A stretch of 64,000 nt of DNA from Exiguobacterium sp. BMC-KP (lineage in GTDB: Bacteria > Bacillota > Bacilli > Exiguobacteriales > Exiguobacteriaceae): positions 124,001-188,000 of the forward strand of contig NZ_LGIW01000014.1 of assembly GCF_001275385.1 (NCBI RefSeq). The letters run 5' to 3'. The notes beneath the pieces are model-generated. The model made no database searches. It saw only the letters and a program-made list of their open reading frames with translations, and was not told the origin of the DNA. The translations under genes were made by a program, and so were the position numbers. Of this stretch, positions 52,769 through 59,644 are shown piece by piece. The first letter of the stretch is position 1; each line of letters begins with the position of its first letter.

Positions 52769-53193
52769 AATACAGAAGGAATTATAATAAAAAATTAAAA
52801 TGGTCTATTAAGTAAGGAAATATAAAATAATGAAGCTGAGATTTTTATTTCAGGTAATTTTATTTAAATTAATTTCGTAATAAAAATGAGGAAATAAAAT
52901 TTTTTAGGTAAATATTTTGCTTCAACCATTTTGAAAATATATATTAAATCATTTTTTTTAATGGGGGCTGATAAAATTTCATTAATTTTTATCAGGTTAA
53001 CTTATCAGGTTTCCTGTCTTTCTAAAACCAACCTATCATTAATGTCTAAAAAATTGTTGGATTATAAGGGTTTGTAATGAATATAAAAACTATGAAATCT
53101 GCAAATATCAGGTTTGGAAGAAAAGGATAAATACAATAAATTAAATGAATTTAATGCATTTAAATGTAAAATTTTTGAATTTTTAATTTATTC
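52769..53193. other. AT-rich gene-poor stretch
   Basis: About 425 bp with very low GC. No convincing gene is seen. Visible structure is limited to a TGATAAAA/TTTTATCA stem (52969-52994) and a few repeats of ATCAGGT (for example near 52991, 53005 and 53107). It could be an unwinding region beside the iteron-like array or simply foreign low-GC DNA. Confidence 0.6.
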
Positions 53194-53466
53194 CTAGTAA
53201 TTCATTTTAGAAGTAAATTCAATTAGCTGAAGAAAAGATAGAGCTGATTGTTTAAAAGCTTGAATGAAATCTAATGTATTATAGATAGCTTCTTCTTGAT
53301 CAATAATTAATGATAATCGATATTTACCTACCTTTTTTAAGCACACTTCGATAGGTGTATTCAGATAATAAAATGTAGCGGAGTCATCCTCTAGACAGTT
53401 TTTCAAAGCATCTGCATAGTACTGCCACAATGGTGCAGGTTCGTCTGAGTGATTGGCTCCTTGCAT
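53194..53466 (-). CDS. Hypothetical protein in low-GC island
   Basis: A 90-residue acidic cytoplasmic protein that I do not recognise (DEPAPLWQYYADALKNCLED, YRLSLIIDQEEAIYNTLDFI). It begins 3 bp after the stop of a 51-residue gene with no ribosome site of its own, implying translational coupling. Small acidic proteins in pairs on low-GC islands are often immunity or antitoxin proteins, but no motif proves that here. Confidence 0.55.
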   Translation of the reverse strand: MQGANHSDEPAPLWQYYADALKNCLEDDSATFYYLNTPIEVCLKKVGKYRLSLIIDQEEAIYNTLDFIQAFKQSALSFLQLIEFTSKMNY

Positions 53467-53469
53467 GAT

Positions 53470-53625
53470 TTAATTCTGGGTAAACGAAATCGTACCGTCT
53501 AGATTTAAAGAGCCGTCTTCTAACCAATCCTCTTTTTGCTGAATGTATACTTGAATGCGATCTTGTTCTGTGATGTTCACATGTTCCTGTTCATTTTCTA
53601 AAAAGATAAAGGTTTGGATATCCAT
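53470..53625 (-). CDS. Small hypothetical protein, 51 residues
   Basis: Reads MDIQTFIFLENEQEHVNITE, then QDRIQVYIQQKEDWLEDGSL and onward to SFTQN. A strong GAAGGAG site lies about 7 bp upstream, and it is followed after 3 bp by the 90-residue gene. It is acidic with no membrane segment. The family is unknown. The clear ribosome site and coupling make it a likely real gene. Confidence 0.55.
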   Translation of the reverse strand: MDIQTFIFLENEQEHVNITEQDRIQVYIQQKEDWLEDGSLNLDGTISFTQN

Positions 53626-53658
53626 AAAGCACACTCCTTCTTCCATTCATGAATTAAG

Positions 53659-53856
53659 TTAATCTATATGTCCTTTTTCAACGCCTATGACATATTTTAT
53701 ATCATCAACTGTTCCTGTAAATTGCTTTGAACCTGTAGAAACGTTTGAAAGATTATTTCTATTTTGTTTAGCTACATTACAATGAAGAGGTGTGAGGAAA
53801 TGGAGAATTTTCAATATACATAAGACAATACTAGTTGGAGCCGTTAATGCAGCCAA
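53659..53856 (-). pseudogene. Possible fragment of a toxin C-terminus
   Basis: A 65-codon frame whose second half (VAKQNRNNLSNVSTGSKQFT and onward to GVEKGHID) has composition like the tail of a secreted polymorphic toxin; the first half is not convincing. It has no good ribosome site. It sits just upstream of the two small acidic genes, the usual place of an immunity gene. Evidence is weak. Confidence 0.2.
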
Positions 53857-53884
53857 TTATGCATTTCACTCTTTAAGTGATAGC

Positions 53885-53923
53885 TAAACAAAAGGCGATT
53901 CCAATTTACGGAATCGCCTTTAC
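53885..53923 (-). terminator. Terminator of the mntA-hepT operon
   Basis: On the minus strand AAAGGCGATTCC pairs with GGAATCGCCTTT and is followed by TGTTT. It lies just after hepT. Confidence 0.8.
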
Positions 53924-53946
53924 TTATAAAAAAGCTTCGTAGCGAA

Positions 53947-54354
53947 TCAATCCTCTAGTTCAATGACAGTTCGAGTGAATGTCAAAAAATCATTAAGATG
54001 ACAATCTAATATCGCTTGAAGAATGTCCAGATTTAGTGATTGATAGTCATGTACTGCAATGTTACGAAATCCGACCATATTCATGAGACTAGTAGCCAGT
54101 GAAGCATCGATGAGCTGACCTTCCTCGAGCAACTGAAATCCATCACGACTCGATTTAGGTAGACCAAGCTTCCGTGTTCGAACTAGATGCATGGCGATGG
54201 CGATACTTGCCTCACATGCGCGCTGGATGTTCAAAATGATACTATCTTGTTTGGTGTCATCCTTTAAATGACTAGGTTTGTTCTGATAGACATCCTGTAT
54301 TCTTAATAAACAACGTTCAATGGTCGCTATCTTATTTAACAACACATCGTTCAT
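53947..54354 (-). CDS. hepT: HepT-type HEPN RNase toxin
   Basis: A 135-residue HEPN-domain toxin of the type VII MntA-HepT family. The active site RNIAVHDY (Rx4H followed by xY, about residues 99-106) is intact; the Tyr is the residue that MntA modifies with AMP in Shewanella. The all-helical fold is evident (ILNIQRACEASIAIAMHLVR). HepT cuts RNA when free. The ATG is 1 bp after the mntA stop with GAGGAG upstream. The toxin is complete, but its antitoxin gene is split by a TnpB element. Confidence 0.88.
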   Translation of the reverse strand: MNDVLLNKIATIERCLLRIQDVYQNKPSHLKDDTKQDSIILNIQRACEASIAIAMHLVRTRKLGLPKSSRDGFQLLEEGQLIDASLATSLMNMVGFRNIAVHDYQSLNLDILQAILDCHLNDFLTFTRTVIELED

Positions 54355-54585
54355 ATTAAAAAGCACTCCTCTGATCTTTGATTGACTGTACGATTGGAGC
54401 CCTCTCCTCAGAAAAGGCAGCATACATGCTATAAGCACGCATTTGTTGTCGTATCAGCTCGTTCGGATTTTGGCAGTCGATGACTAAACCTTCTGTGAGG
54501 ATCTGCATCGTCAAAATCGGGGCAATCTGTTTTATATCGACGAGATCAACTTCACGACCAGCGAGTCGTGCTAATTGACCCGCCA

Positions 54586-54700
54586 TTGAACTACCATTAG
54601 GCTAAAGCCGTAGTGGATTCCTGAGTTATCCGACCTAACGGTCGAAAAATGATCAGGCTAACCCCGTCGTCCCGACGGTTGAAGAAGCTAAGATACGTTC
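54586..54700 (-). ncRNA. Predicted omega RNA scaffold at the element right end
   Basis: TnpB uses an RNA copied from the 3' end of tnpB and the right end, with the flanking DNA as guide. Two hairpins are visible, ACTAC/GTAGT (54590-54614) and CGACC/GGTCG (54631-54644). The guide would begin at 54585 and read TGGCGGGTCAATTAGCACGA on the minus strand, from mntA. The 5' end of the RNA is unknown. Confidence 0.5.
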
Positions 54701-55825
54701 TGCTTCTTGCTTGAGGTTCAGTCCTGCGTTCATATCGCGATCATGATGGACTCCGCAACTCGGACATGTCCATTCACGTAGGGCAAGATGTTTCACGTCT
54801 TTGTGTTGATGGCCGCAACTCGAACAGAGCTGGCTCGAGGCAAAGGTCTTTCCGACCTTCACGACGGTCTTGCCGTACCAGTCGGCCTTATACTCGAGCA
54901 TGCGGAAGAACTCCGACCAGCTAACCTCGGAGATGGACTTGCTCAACTTGCGGTTCTTCTGCATGTTCTTTACCTGCAAGGTCTCGATCCCGATGACGTC
55001 GTGGTTTTTGACGATCTCGGTCGATACCTTGTGCAGGAAGTCGGTACGTTTGTTTGAAATCTTTTCGTGGATGCGGGCGACCTTCCGCTTCTGCTTCTGG
55101 TAGTTCCTCGCCTCGGACAACTTGACTTTCCTAGCCAAGGCGATGCGCTGACGTCGAGAGAGCTTTCTCTGCTCGCGCGCCAGTTTCTTCTCAAGCGAAC
55201 GGAAGTAACGGTCGTTCTTGTATACCGTGCCGTCCGACAGGATGGCAAAGTTCTTGAGTCCGACGTCGACGCCAACAGATGAGCCGGTCTTCGGCAATTC
55301 GTGGATCTCCTGCTCGACGAGCAGGGAGACGAAATATTTCCCTGAAGCGTTACGTCGAATCGTAGCGTTCAAAATACGTCCTGCGATCTGTTTCGAATAG
55401 GCGAAACGAACCCATTTCAGCTTCGGAAGTTTGAGCTTGTTCCCGATGATGGAGACTTCAGGCAGTTGAGACTTGCCTTGGATGTTCGTCTTGTACGATT
55501 GCACGGGGTTTCGCTTTGATTTAAAACGAGGACGTTCATTCTGTTTCTTGAAGAAACGGTCATAGGCATCGGTAAGATGTTTGACGCTAGCTTGCACGGA
55601 AGTACTATCGACTTCTTTCAGCCAGTCAAACTCCTGCTTCAGGATAGGAATTTCTTTGGAACAAGAACCGTAAGAGAGTCCTTTTCCAGTCGCTTTGTAG
55701 GTCTCATCCCACCTCGCTAAGAAGTGGTTGAAGACGAATCGTGAACAACCGATCGTCTTCGCAATCAAGATTTTCTGCTCTTTCGTGGGGTAGATTCTGA
55801 ATTTGTAAGCCTTGTGTTCTTTCAT
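54653..55825 (-). CDS. tnpB: TnpB RNA-guided endonuclease
   Basis: A 390-residue TnpB. The N-terminal HTH/OrfB domain begins [20 protein letters not shown]. The RuvC acids look intact: Asp in [17 protein letters not shown], Glu in [11 protein letters not shown] and Asp in [12 protein letters not shown]. The zinc finger is [11 protein letters not shown] then CPSCG. So this is predicted to be an active nuclease rather than a dead TldR-type repressor. ATG at 55825 is used because AAGGGGGTG precedes it; GTG at 55837 overlaps that site. It lies in the same direction as mntA and hepT. Confidence 0.92.
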   Translation of the reverse strand: MKEHKAYKFRIYPTKEQKILIAKTIGCSRFVFNHFLARWDETYKATGKGLSYGSCSKEIPILKQEFDWLKEVDSTSVQASVKHLTDAYDRFFKKQNERPRFKSKRNPVQSYKTNIQGKSQLPEVSIIGNKLKLPKLKWVRFAYSKQIAGRILNATIRRNASGKYFVSLLVEQEIHELPKTGSSVGVDVGLKNFAILSDGTVYKNDRYFRSLEKKLAREQRKLSRRQRIALARKVKLSEARNYQKQKRKVARIHEKISNKRTDFLHKVSTEIVKNHDVIGIETLQVKNMQKNRKLSKSISEVSWSEFFRMLEYKADWYGKTVVKVGKTFASSQLCSSCGHQHKDVKHLALREWTCPSCGVHHDRDMNAGLNLKQEAERILASSTVGTTGLA

Positions 55826-55845
55826 CTTGATTTTCACCCCCTTTT

Positions 55846-55866
55846 AGTATATATTGAGTATATACT
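55846..55866. promoter_or_regulatory. Palindromic operator between tnpB and the RHH gene
   Basis: AGTATATA-TTGAG-TATATACT is a perfect 8-bp inverted repeat midway between the divergent starts (55825 and 55886). It fits an autoregulated RHH dimer site controlling both tnpB and its own gene. Confidence 0.6.
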
Positions 55867-55885
55867 TAATAAGAGGTGATGTCAA

Positions 55886-56020
55886 ATGGAGCGCGTATCA
55901 AAATTGATTAAATTTCCAAAAGATTTAGTGGAAAAAATAGAGAAATATCAAAAAGAGAATTATATTTCTTCTTTTGCCGGTGCGGTGTATGAACTGATTC
56001 GCAAAGGTTTAGAAAAGTAA
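55886..56020 (+). CDS. Ribbon-helix-helix small regulator inside the element
   Basis: A 44-residue protein reading MERVSKLIKFPKDLVEKIEK and onward to LIRKGLEK. A first strand, VSKLIKF, is followed by two helices of the CopG/MetJ-Arc pattern. RBS AGAGGTGAT is at ideal spacing. It is divergent from tnpB across the palindrome at 55846. It probably represses tnpB, limiting transposition or nuclease activity. It might act as an antitoxin-like factor if hepT is co-transcribed with tnpB, which is speculation. Confidence 0.78.
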   Translation: MERVSKLIKFPKDLVEKIEKYQKENYISSFAGAVYELIRKGLEK

Positions 56021-56106
56021 TGGAGTGATGTCTCCTGTAGCATCGGAAATGTCAGCAAACAAATGATTCAAAAATACATCCAAACACAAGGAAGTTAGGC
56101 ATACAT

Positions 56107-56145
56107 CCCTTAGCCTAAAGGCATAGGGGTTTTGCGCCCGCTTTT
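56107..56145 (-). repeat. Left-end hairpin of the TnpB element
   Basis: GCCT-AA-AGGC (56113-56122) with flanking CCC/GGG forms an imperfect hairpin typical of an IS200/IS605 left end. Its loop region TAGCCTAAAGGC resembles the right-end AGGCTAAAGCC. Confidence 0.65.
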
Positions 56146-56366
56146 ATAAAAATCGATCGTAGGCAGAGAGGGTGTGGTCACTTAAATAAGCGATATCCAA
56201 ATCACTATCATCTGTCATGTTTCCCGTAGCTCCGGAGCCGAATAAGATAATGAAATGATCATGCACGCGTACGTTAATCGTTTGAACGAGTTGTTGTCGC
56301 GACGTCATCGATATCATGTGATTCGCTCCTTCCAACCCTTTTTTCAAAGTGTACTATGGCTAAGAT

Positions 56367-56404
56367 ATATTAAAAATAAACTCCTCGAGAACTCGAGGAG
56401 TTTA
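56367..56404 (-). terminator. Terminator of the PhnB-like gene
   Basis: On the minus strand AAACTCCTCGAG-TT-CTCGAGGAGTTT is followed by ATTTTTAATA. Confidence 0.85.
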
Positions 56405-56408
56405 AAGG

Positions 56409-56837
56409 TCACACCGACACTTCACTCTCTACATGATTGACCTGCCACTGGATACCAAACGTATCTTCGACGATTCCGTAGGCTTCACTCCAGAATGTCT
56501 TTTGGATCGGCATGATGACGTTACCGTCTTTTGCGAGTTGATCAAATGTCTTCTGTAACACATCGACGTCAGATAAGTGGAGCGCCAAGGTAACATTCTG
56601 ACCAATAGTGACCGGATCATGTGGCATTGCGTCTGAGAACATTAAGCGGGTACCATGAACGATCAGTTCAGCATGTAGAACAAGTGACTGCATCTCTTCT
56701 GGGTAGGGCTGACCGTCAGGACCGGGACCTGGTCCGAACTCCATGATGTCCGGTAGTTCTTGACCGAAAACCTGTGCATAGAACGTGATTGCCTCACGCG
56801 TGTTGCCGTTGAAGACGAGATACGGATTAATGGGCAT
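56409..56837 (-). CDS. PhnB-like VOC family protein
   Basis: A 142-residue VOC protein of the PhnB/YjdN type. The signature MPINPYLVFNGNTREAITFY is followed by FGPGPGPDGQPYPEEMQSLVLHAEL and the C-terminal FWSEAYGIVEDTFGIQWQVN. The usual metal ligands are only partly kept, so enzymatic activity is uncertain. It is divergent from the LacI regulator. ATG at 56837 follows GAGAGGAG. Confidence 0.85.
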   Translation of the reverse strand: MPINPYLVFNGNTREAITFYAQVFGQELPDIMEFGPGPGPDGQPYPEEMQSLVLHAELIVHGTRLMFSDAMPHDPVTIGQNVTLALHLSDVDVLQKTFDQLAKDGNVIMPIQKTFWSEAYGIVEDTFGIQWQVNHVESEVSV

Positions 56838-56945
56838 GGGAAAGCTCCTCTCTAAAAAAGGCGAAGTGTGTTTTTTTAAGTATACCAAACATTTGTTCGT
56901 ATTAAAAGAAAAATCGATTTCTTTTTGTATTGAATCCAGTATAAA

Positions 56946-57040
56946 TGATAACGTTTTCAATTTATCTGATTTTTCATAAAAAAATAGGTTGCAACTTCCA
57001 GAGAGACTTCGTATACTAAATTTATCGAAAGCGCTTTCGA
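56946..57040 (+). promoter_or_regulatory. Promoter, cre box and operator of the beta-glucan regulator
   Basis: A cre box on the minus strand reads TGAAAACGTTATCA (56946-56959), a full match to TGWAANCGNTNWCA. The promoter is TTGCAA (56989-56994), 17 bp, TATACT (57012-57017). The perfect 16-bp palindrome TCGAAAGCGCTTTCGA (57025-57040) covers the start region. The regulator therefore likely represses itself. Confidence 0.75.
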
Positions 57041-57058
57041 TGAAATGGAGTGAGTAGC

Positions 57059-58072
57059 ATGGGAACAATTTATGATTTAGCGAAGATGACCGGTTTTTCA
57101 ATTACAACGGTCTCAAAAGCCTTAAATAATTATTCGGATGTTAGCGAAAAGACGAAAGCAAAAATCGTCCAAGCAGCAGCCGAGATGGGATACTTACCGA
57201 ACGCGCACGCCCAGTCGCTCTCGACGAAACGTTCGTGGACGATCGGTGTGATGTTCTCGGAAGCACATGGCGTCGGAATGATGCATCCGTTCTTCAACGC
57301 GATCATTGAGAGTTTCCGAAAAGCAACAGAACAACAAGGGTATGACCTCATCTTCGCATCGCGAAACTTACGCAATCGTGATATGAGTTACCTCGAGCAT
57401 TTCCGACACCGGGCAGTCGACGGCATCGTCGTCATCTGCTCCGATCAGATGGACCAGCACGTCCAAGAGTTGATTCAAAGTACGATTCCGATCGTCGTCG
57501 TCGACATGGACAGTGCCGATTGTAGTGTCGTCTACTCGGATAACATCACTGGTGGCACACTCGCCATCAATCATTTGCACGAACTCGGTCATCGGTTGAT
57601 CGCCCACATTGCGGGGGATACGTCGACAGATGCGGGAAGAGCGCGGATTGAAGGCTATCAGCAAGCGATGAAACAACTTGATTTGCCGATTCCGGACGGA
57701 TATCTCGTCAACGGTGGATTCTTTTCCGGGGAAGAAGGCAAGCGGGCAATGAACGAATTGCTAGCATTACCTGAACGACCGACAGCGGTCTTCGTTGCCG
57801 GGGATGAAATGGCAATCGGTGCGATTGAAGCGATTCATGAAGCCGGGTTACGGATTCCAGAAGACATCTCAGTCGTTGGGTACGATGATATCTATGTCGC
57901 GAAATACATTACACCGAAGTTGACGACGGTCCGACAAGATACGGAAACGATTGGTCAACATGCAGCATCAGTCTTGATTGAACAGATCGTCAACAAAAAA
58001 CGGGTTACGACACGCGATGTCATTCCGGTTAACTTGATGGTTCGTCAATCGACAGGTCCAGTACCTGAATAA
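57059..58072 (+). CDS. LacI-family regulator of the beta-glucan operon
   Basis: A 337-residue LacI/GalR protein with the N-terminal HTH TIYDLAKMTGFSITTVSKAL and hinge helix HAQSLSTKRS (45-60), followed by a periplasmic-binding-like sugar domain (60-330). TCGAAAGCGCTTTCGA lies in its own promoter and related sites lie in front of the following operon, so it likely represses both. The inducer is presumably a beta-gluco-oligosaccharide. ATG at 57059 has GGAGTG at seven bases; GTG at 57050 is possible. Confidence 0.9.
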   Translation: MGTIYDLAKMTGFSITTVSKALNNYSDVSEKTKAKIVQAAAEMGYLPNAHAQSLSTKRSWTIGVMFSEAHGVGMMHPFFNAIIESFRKATEQQGYDLIFASRNLRNRDMSYLEHFRHRAVDGIVVICSDQMDQHVQELIQSTIPIVVVDMDSADCSVVYSDNITGGTLAINHLHELGHRLIAHIAGDTSTDAGRARIEGYQQAMKQLDLPIPDGYLVNGGFFSGEEGKRAMNELLALPERPTAVFVAGDEMAIGAIEAIHEAGLRIPEDISVVGYDDIYVAKYITPKLTTVRQDTETIGQHAASVLIEQIVNKKRVTTRDVIPVNLMVRQSTGPVPE

Positions 58073-58157
58073 CACAATGGTTGTTTCGGAATCGCTCTCG
58101 CTCGTTGTCAGTGAGGAAAAGCGAGAGCGATTTCGAAATCATTTTTTATCACTTTTT

Positions 58158-58256
58158 CCGAAAGGGCTTTCGGGAATTTTCTTTAAAGCCTTTTCGAAAG
58201 CGCTTTCGGTATTTTTGAATAATTAATTGAAACCGCTTACGTACAAGCGGAATACT
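58158..58256 (+). promoter_or_regulatory. Operon promoter with two LacI operators and a cre box
   Basis: Operators CCGAAAGGGCTTTCGG (58158-58173) and TCGAAAGCGCTTTCGG (58194-58209) are 36 bp apart. A putative promoter is TTGAAA (58227-58232) with AATACT near 58251. The cre box TGAAACCGCTTACG (58228-58241, 13 of 14 matches) overlaps the -35. The spacer also holds CCGCTT-ACGTAC-AAGCGG (58233-58250), another palindrome. Induction plus catabolite repression are inferred. Confidence 0.75.
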
Positions 58257-58276
58257 TAACAAAAGGATGAGATGAG

Positions 58277-59584
58277 ATGAAGAAACAATTAGTTAGCGTG
58301 TTAACAGTCGGTGCGTTAACAGCAAGCGTTCTTGCTGGATGTTCAGGTAGCAGCGAAGAAAAGACGAGCGGCGGGAAAGAAGTCTTGAAAATCTGGTCGT
58401 TCACGGATGAGTTAAAAGAGCCTATCAAAAAGTTCGAAGAGAAAAACGGAGTCAAAGTCGAATTGACGATCGTGCCAATCGCCGACTACCCGACGAAGTT
58501 GAAACCAGCTCTTGAAAGTGGCGTCGGCGCACCGGATATCTTCACAGGTGAAATCGCGTTCTTGAAACAGTGGGTTGATGCCGGCTACTGGGCGAACCTC
58601 TCTGAAAAACCATTCAACGCAGGCGAAGTCAAAGATGACTATATTCCGTACGTCTATGACATGGGGAAAGATAAGGACGGCAACGTGCGTGCGCTGTCAT
58701 GGCAAACGACACCAGGTGGCGTCTACTACAAACGAAGCATCGCGAAAAAAGTTCTCGGTACAGACGATCCAAAAGAAATCGGCGGCATGATGGACTCGAT
58801 GGACGGCGTCTTCGAAGTCGCTGAAAAAATGAAGAGCAAAGGCTACAAGATGTTCCCGGATGAAGGATCAATCCGTTGGTTCGCACAAGGGAACGACCCA
58901 CAACCTTGGGTCAACGATAAGCAAGAGCTCGTCTTGACACAAGACAAGAAGGATTACATGGATTACGCAAAAGAACTTCGGACGAAACAATACACAGCAC
59001 TTGCACCAGAATGGTCACCATCATGGTTCGCAGGCATGGATAAACCGGTCAAAGTCAAAGAAAACGGTAAAGAGACTGAAACAGAAGTCTTCTCTTACGT
59101 TCTCCCGACATGGGGTCTTCACAGTGTCCTCAAAGAAAACGCGAAAAAATCAGCGGGTGACTGGGCGGTCACAAGCGGACCGAGCCCATACTTCTGGGGT
59201 GGTACGTGGTTAGGTGTCTACAAAGATTCGAAGAAACAAAAGCTTGCGTATGATTTCGTCAAGATGATGACGCAAGACGAAGCGTTCTTAACAGATTGGG
59301 CAAAAGAAACAGGTGACGTGTTAGCGTACAAACCAGTTACTGAAAAAATCAAGACCGACTTCAAAGATGAGTTTCTCGGCGGACAGAACAACTATGAGTT
59401 CTTCCTTGATCAAGCAGACAAGATCACACCAGGAATCGTCACGAAGTATGACCAGCAGCTCGATACATTGTATGGTGCATCGGTCATGGAATACGTCCAA
59501 GGTAAAAAATCAAAAGACGAAGCACTTGCTGAGTTCTACAAAAAAGTCAAAAACGCGTATCCGGACGTAAAAGTACCGGAATAA
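58277..59584 (+). CDS. Sugar ABC transporter substrate-binding lipoprotein
   Basis: A 435-residue lipoprotein (lipobox VLAGC, Cys22) of solute-binding family 1. It binds oligosaccharides: KIWSFTDELKEPIKKFEEKN, PDIFTGEIAFLKQWVDAGYW, WQTTPGGVYYKRS and WFGGTWLG-like regions with many Trp and Tyr for stacking on sugars. It leads the beta-glucan importer. The following hairpin at 59592-59616 may stabilise its mRNA and raise its level over the permeases. Start has AAAGGATGAG. Confidence 0.92.
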   Translation: MKKQLVSVLTVGALTASVLAGCSGSSEEKTSGGKEVLKIWSFTDELKEPIKKFEEKNGVKVELTIVPIADYPTKLKPALESGVGAPDIFTGEIAFLKQWVDAGYWANLSEKPFNAGEVKDDYIPYVYDMGKDKDGNVRALSWQTTPGGVYYKRSIAKKVLGTDDPKEIGGMMDSMDGVFEVAEKMKSKGYKMFPDEGSIRWFAQGNDPQPWVNDKQELVLTQDKKDYMDYAKELRTKQYTALAPEWSPSWFAGMDKPVKVKENGKETETEVFSYVLPTWGLHSVLKENAKKSAGDWAVTSGPSPYFWGGTWLGVYKDSKKQKLAYDFVKMMTQDEAFLTDWAKETGDVLAYKPVTEKIKTDFKDEFLGGQNNYEFFLDQADKITPGIVTKYDQQLDTLYGASVMEYVQGKKSKDEALAEFYKKVKNAYPDVKVPE

Positions 59585-59591
59585 GGAGAGT

Positions 59592-59616
59592 AGGTGGGGC
59601 GATCCTCGCCTCACCT
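59592..59616 (+). terminator. Intercistronic hairpin after the binding-protein gene
   Basis: AGGTGGGGCGA-TCC-TCGCCTCACCT is an 11-bp stem with one wobble. There is no T run, so it is more likely an mRNA-stabilising stem than a terminator. Confidence 0.6.
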
Positions 59617-59644
59617 CTTCTTGTTTAAGAAAGGGGTTTGACCT

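Larger units (their letters stand above)
54586..56145 (-). mobile_element. IS200/IS605-type element with tnpB only, inserted in mntA
   Basis: A 1,560-bp element. Boundaries come from restoring the mntA frame: the left flank ends TTTTTAT and the element's right end is TCAA followed by mntA TGGCGGG, resembling IS608-type cleavage signals. Ends carry hairpins: right ACTAC...GTAGT with inner GGCT/AGCC (54590-54614), and left GCCT-AA-AGGC (56113-56122). No target duplication, as expected for single-strand transposition. No tnpA is present, so movement would need a TnpA from elsewhere. Confidence 0.9.
54356..56317 (-). pseudogene. mntA: mntA antitoxin gene interrupted by a TnpB element
   Basis: The two parts are 56317-56146 (172 bp) and 54585-54356 (230 bp) on the minus strand. 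Together they give 402 bp, a clean 133-codon frame. The N-part has ILFGSGATGNMTDDSDLDIAY, the MNT nucleotidyltransferase motif GSGATG with the SDxD acids. Joining gives YDRFLLAGQLARLAGREVDLVDI across the junction, exactly the expected family reading. MntA AMPylates HepT and blocks it. Here the motif-bearing N-part stops inside the element, so no full antitoxin can be made from this locus. Confidence 0.9.

Noticed and set aside
54356-54586. Independent short gene starting MAGQLARL
   Set aside because: Its ATG is made partly from the element's last base and has no ribosome site; it is the 3' part of the interrupted mntA.
54653-55825. TldR-type dead TnpB repressor
   Set aside because: All three RuvC acidic motifs (GVDVG, GIETL, RDMNAG) and the zinc finger appear intact.
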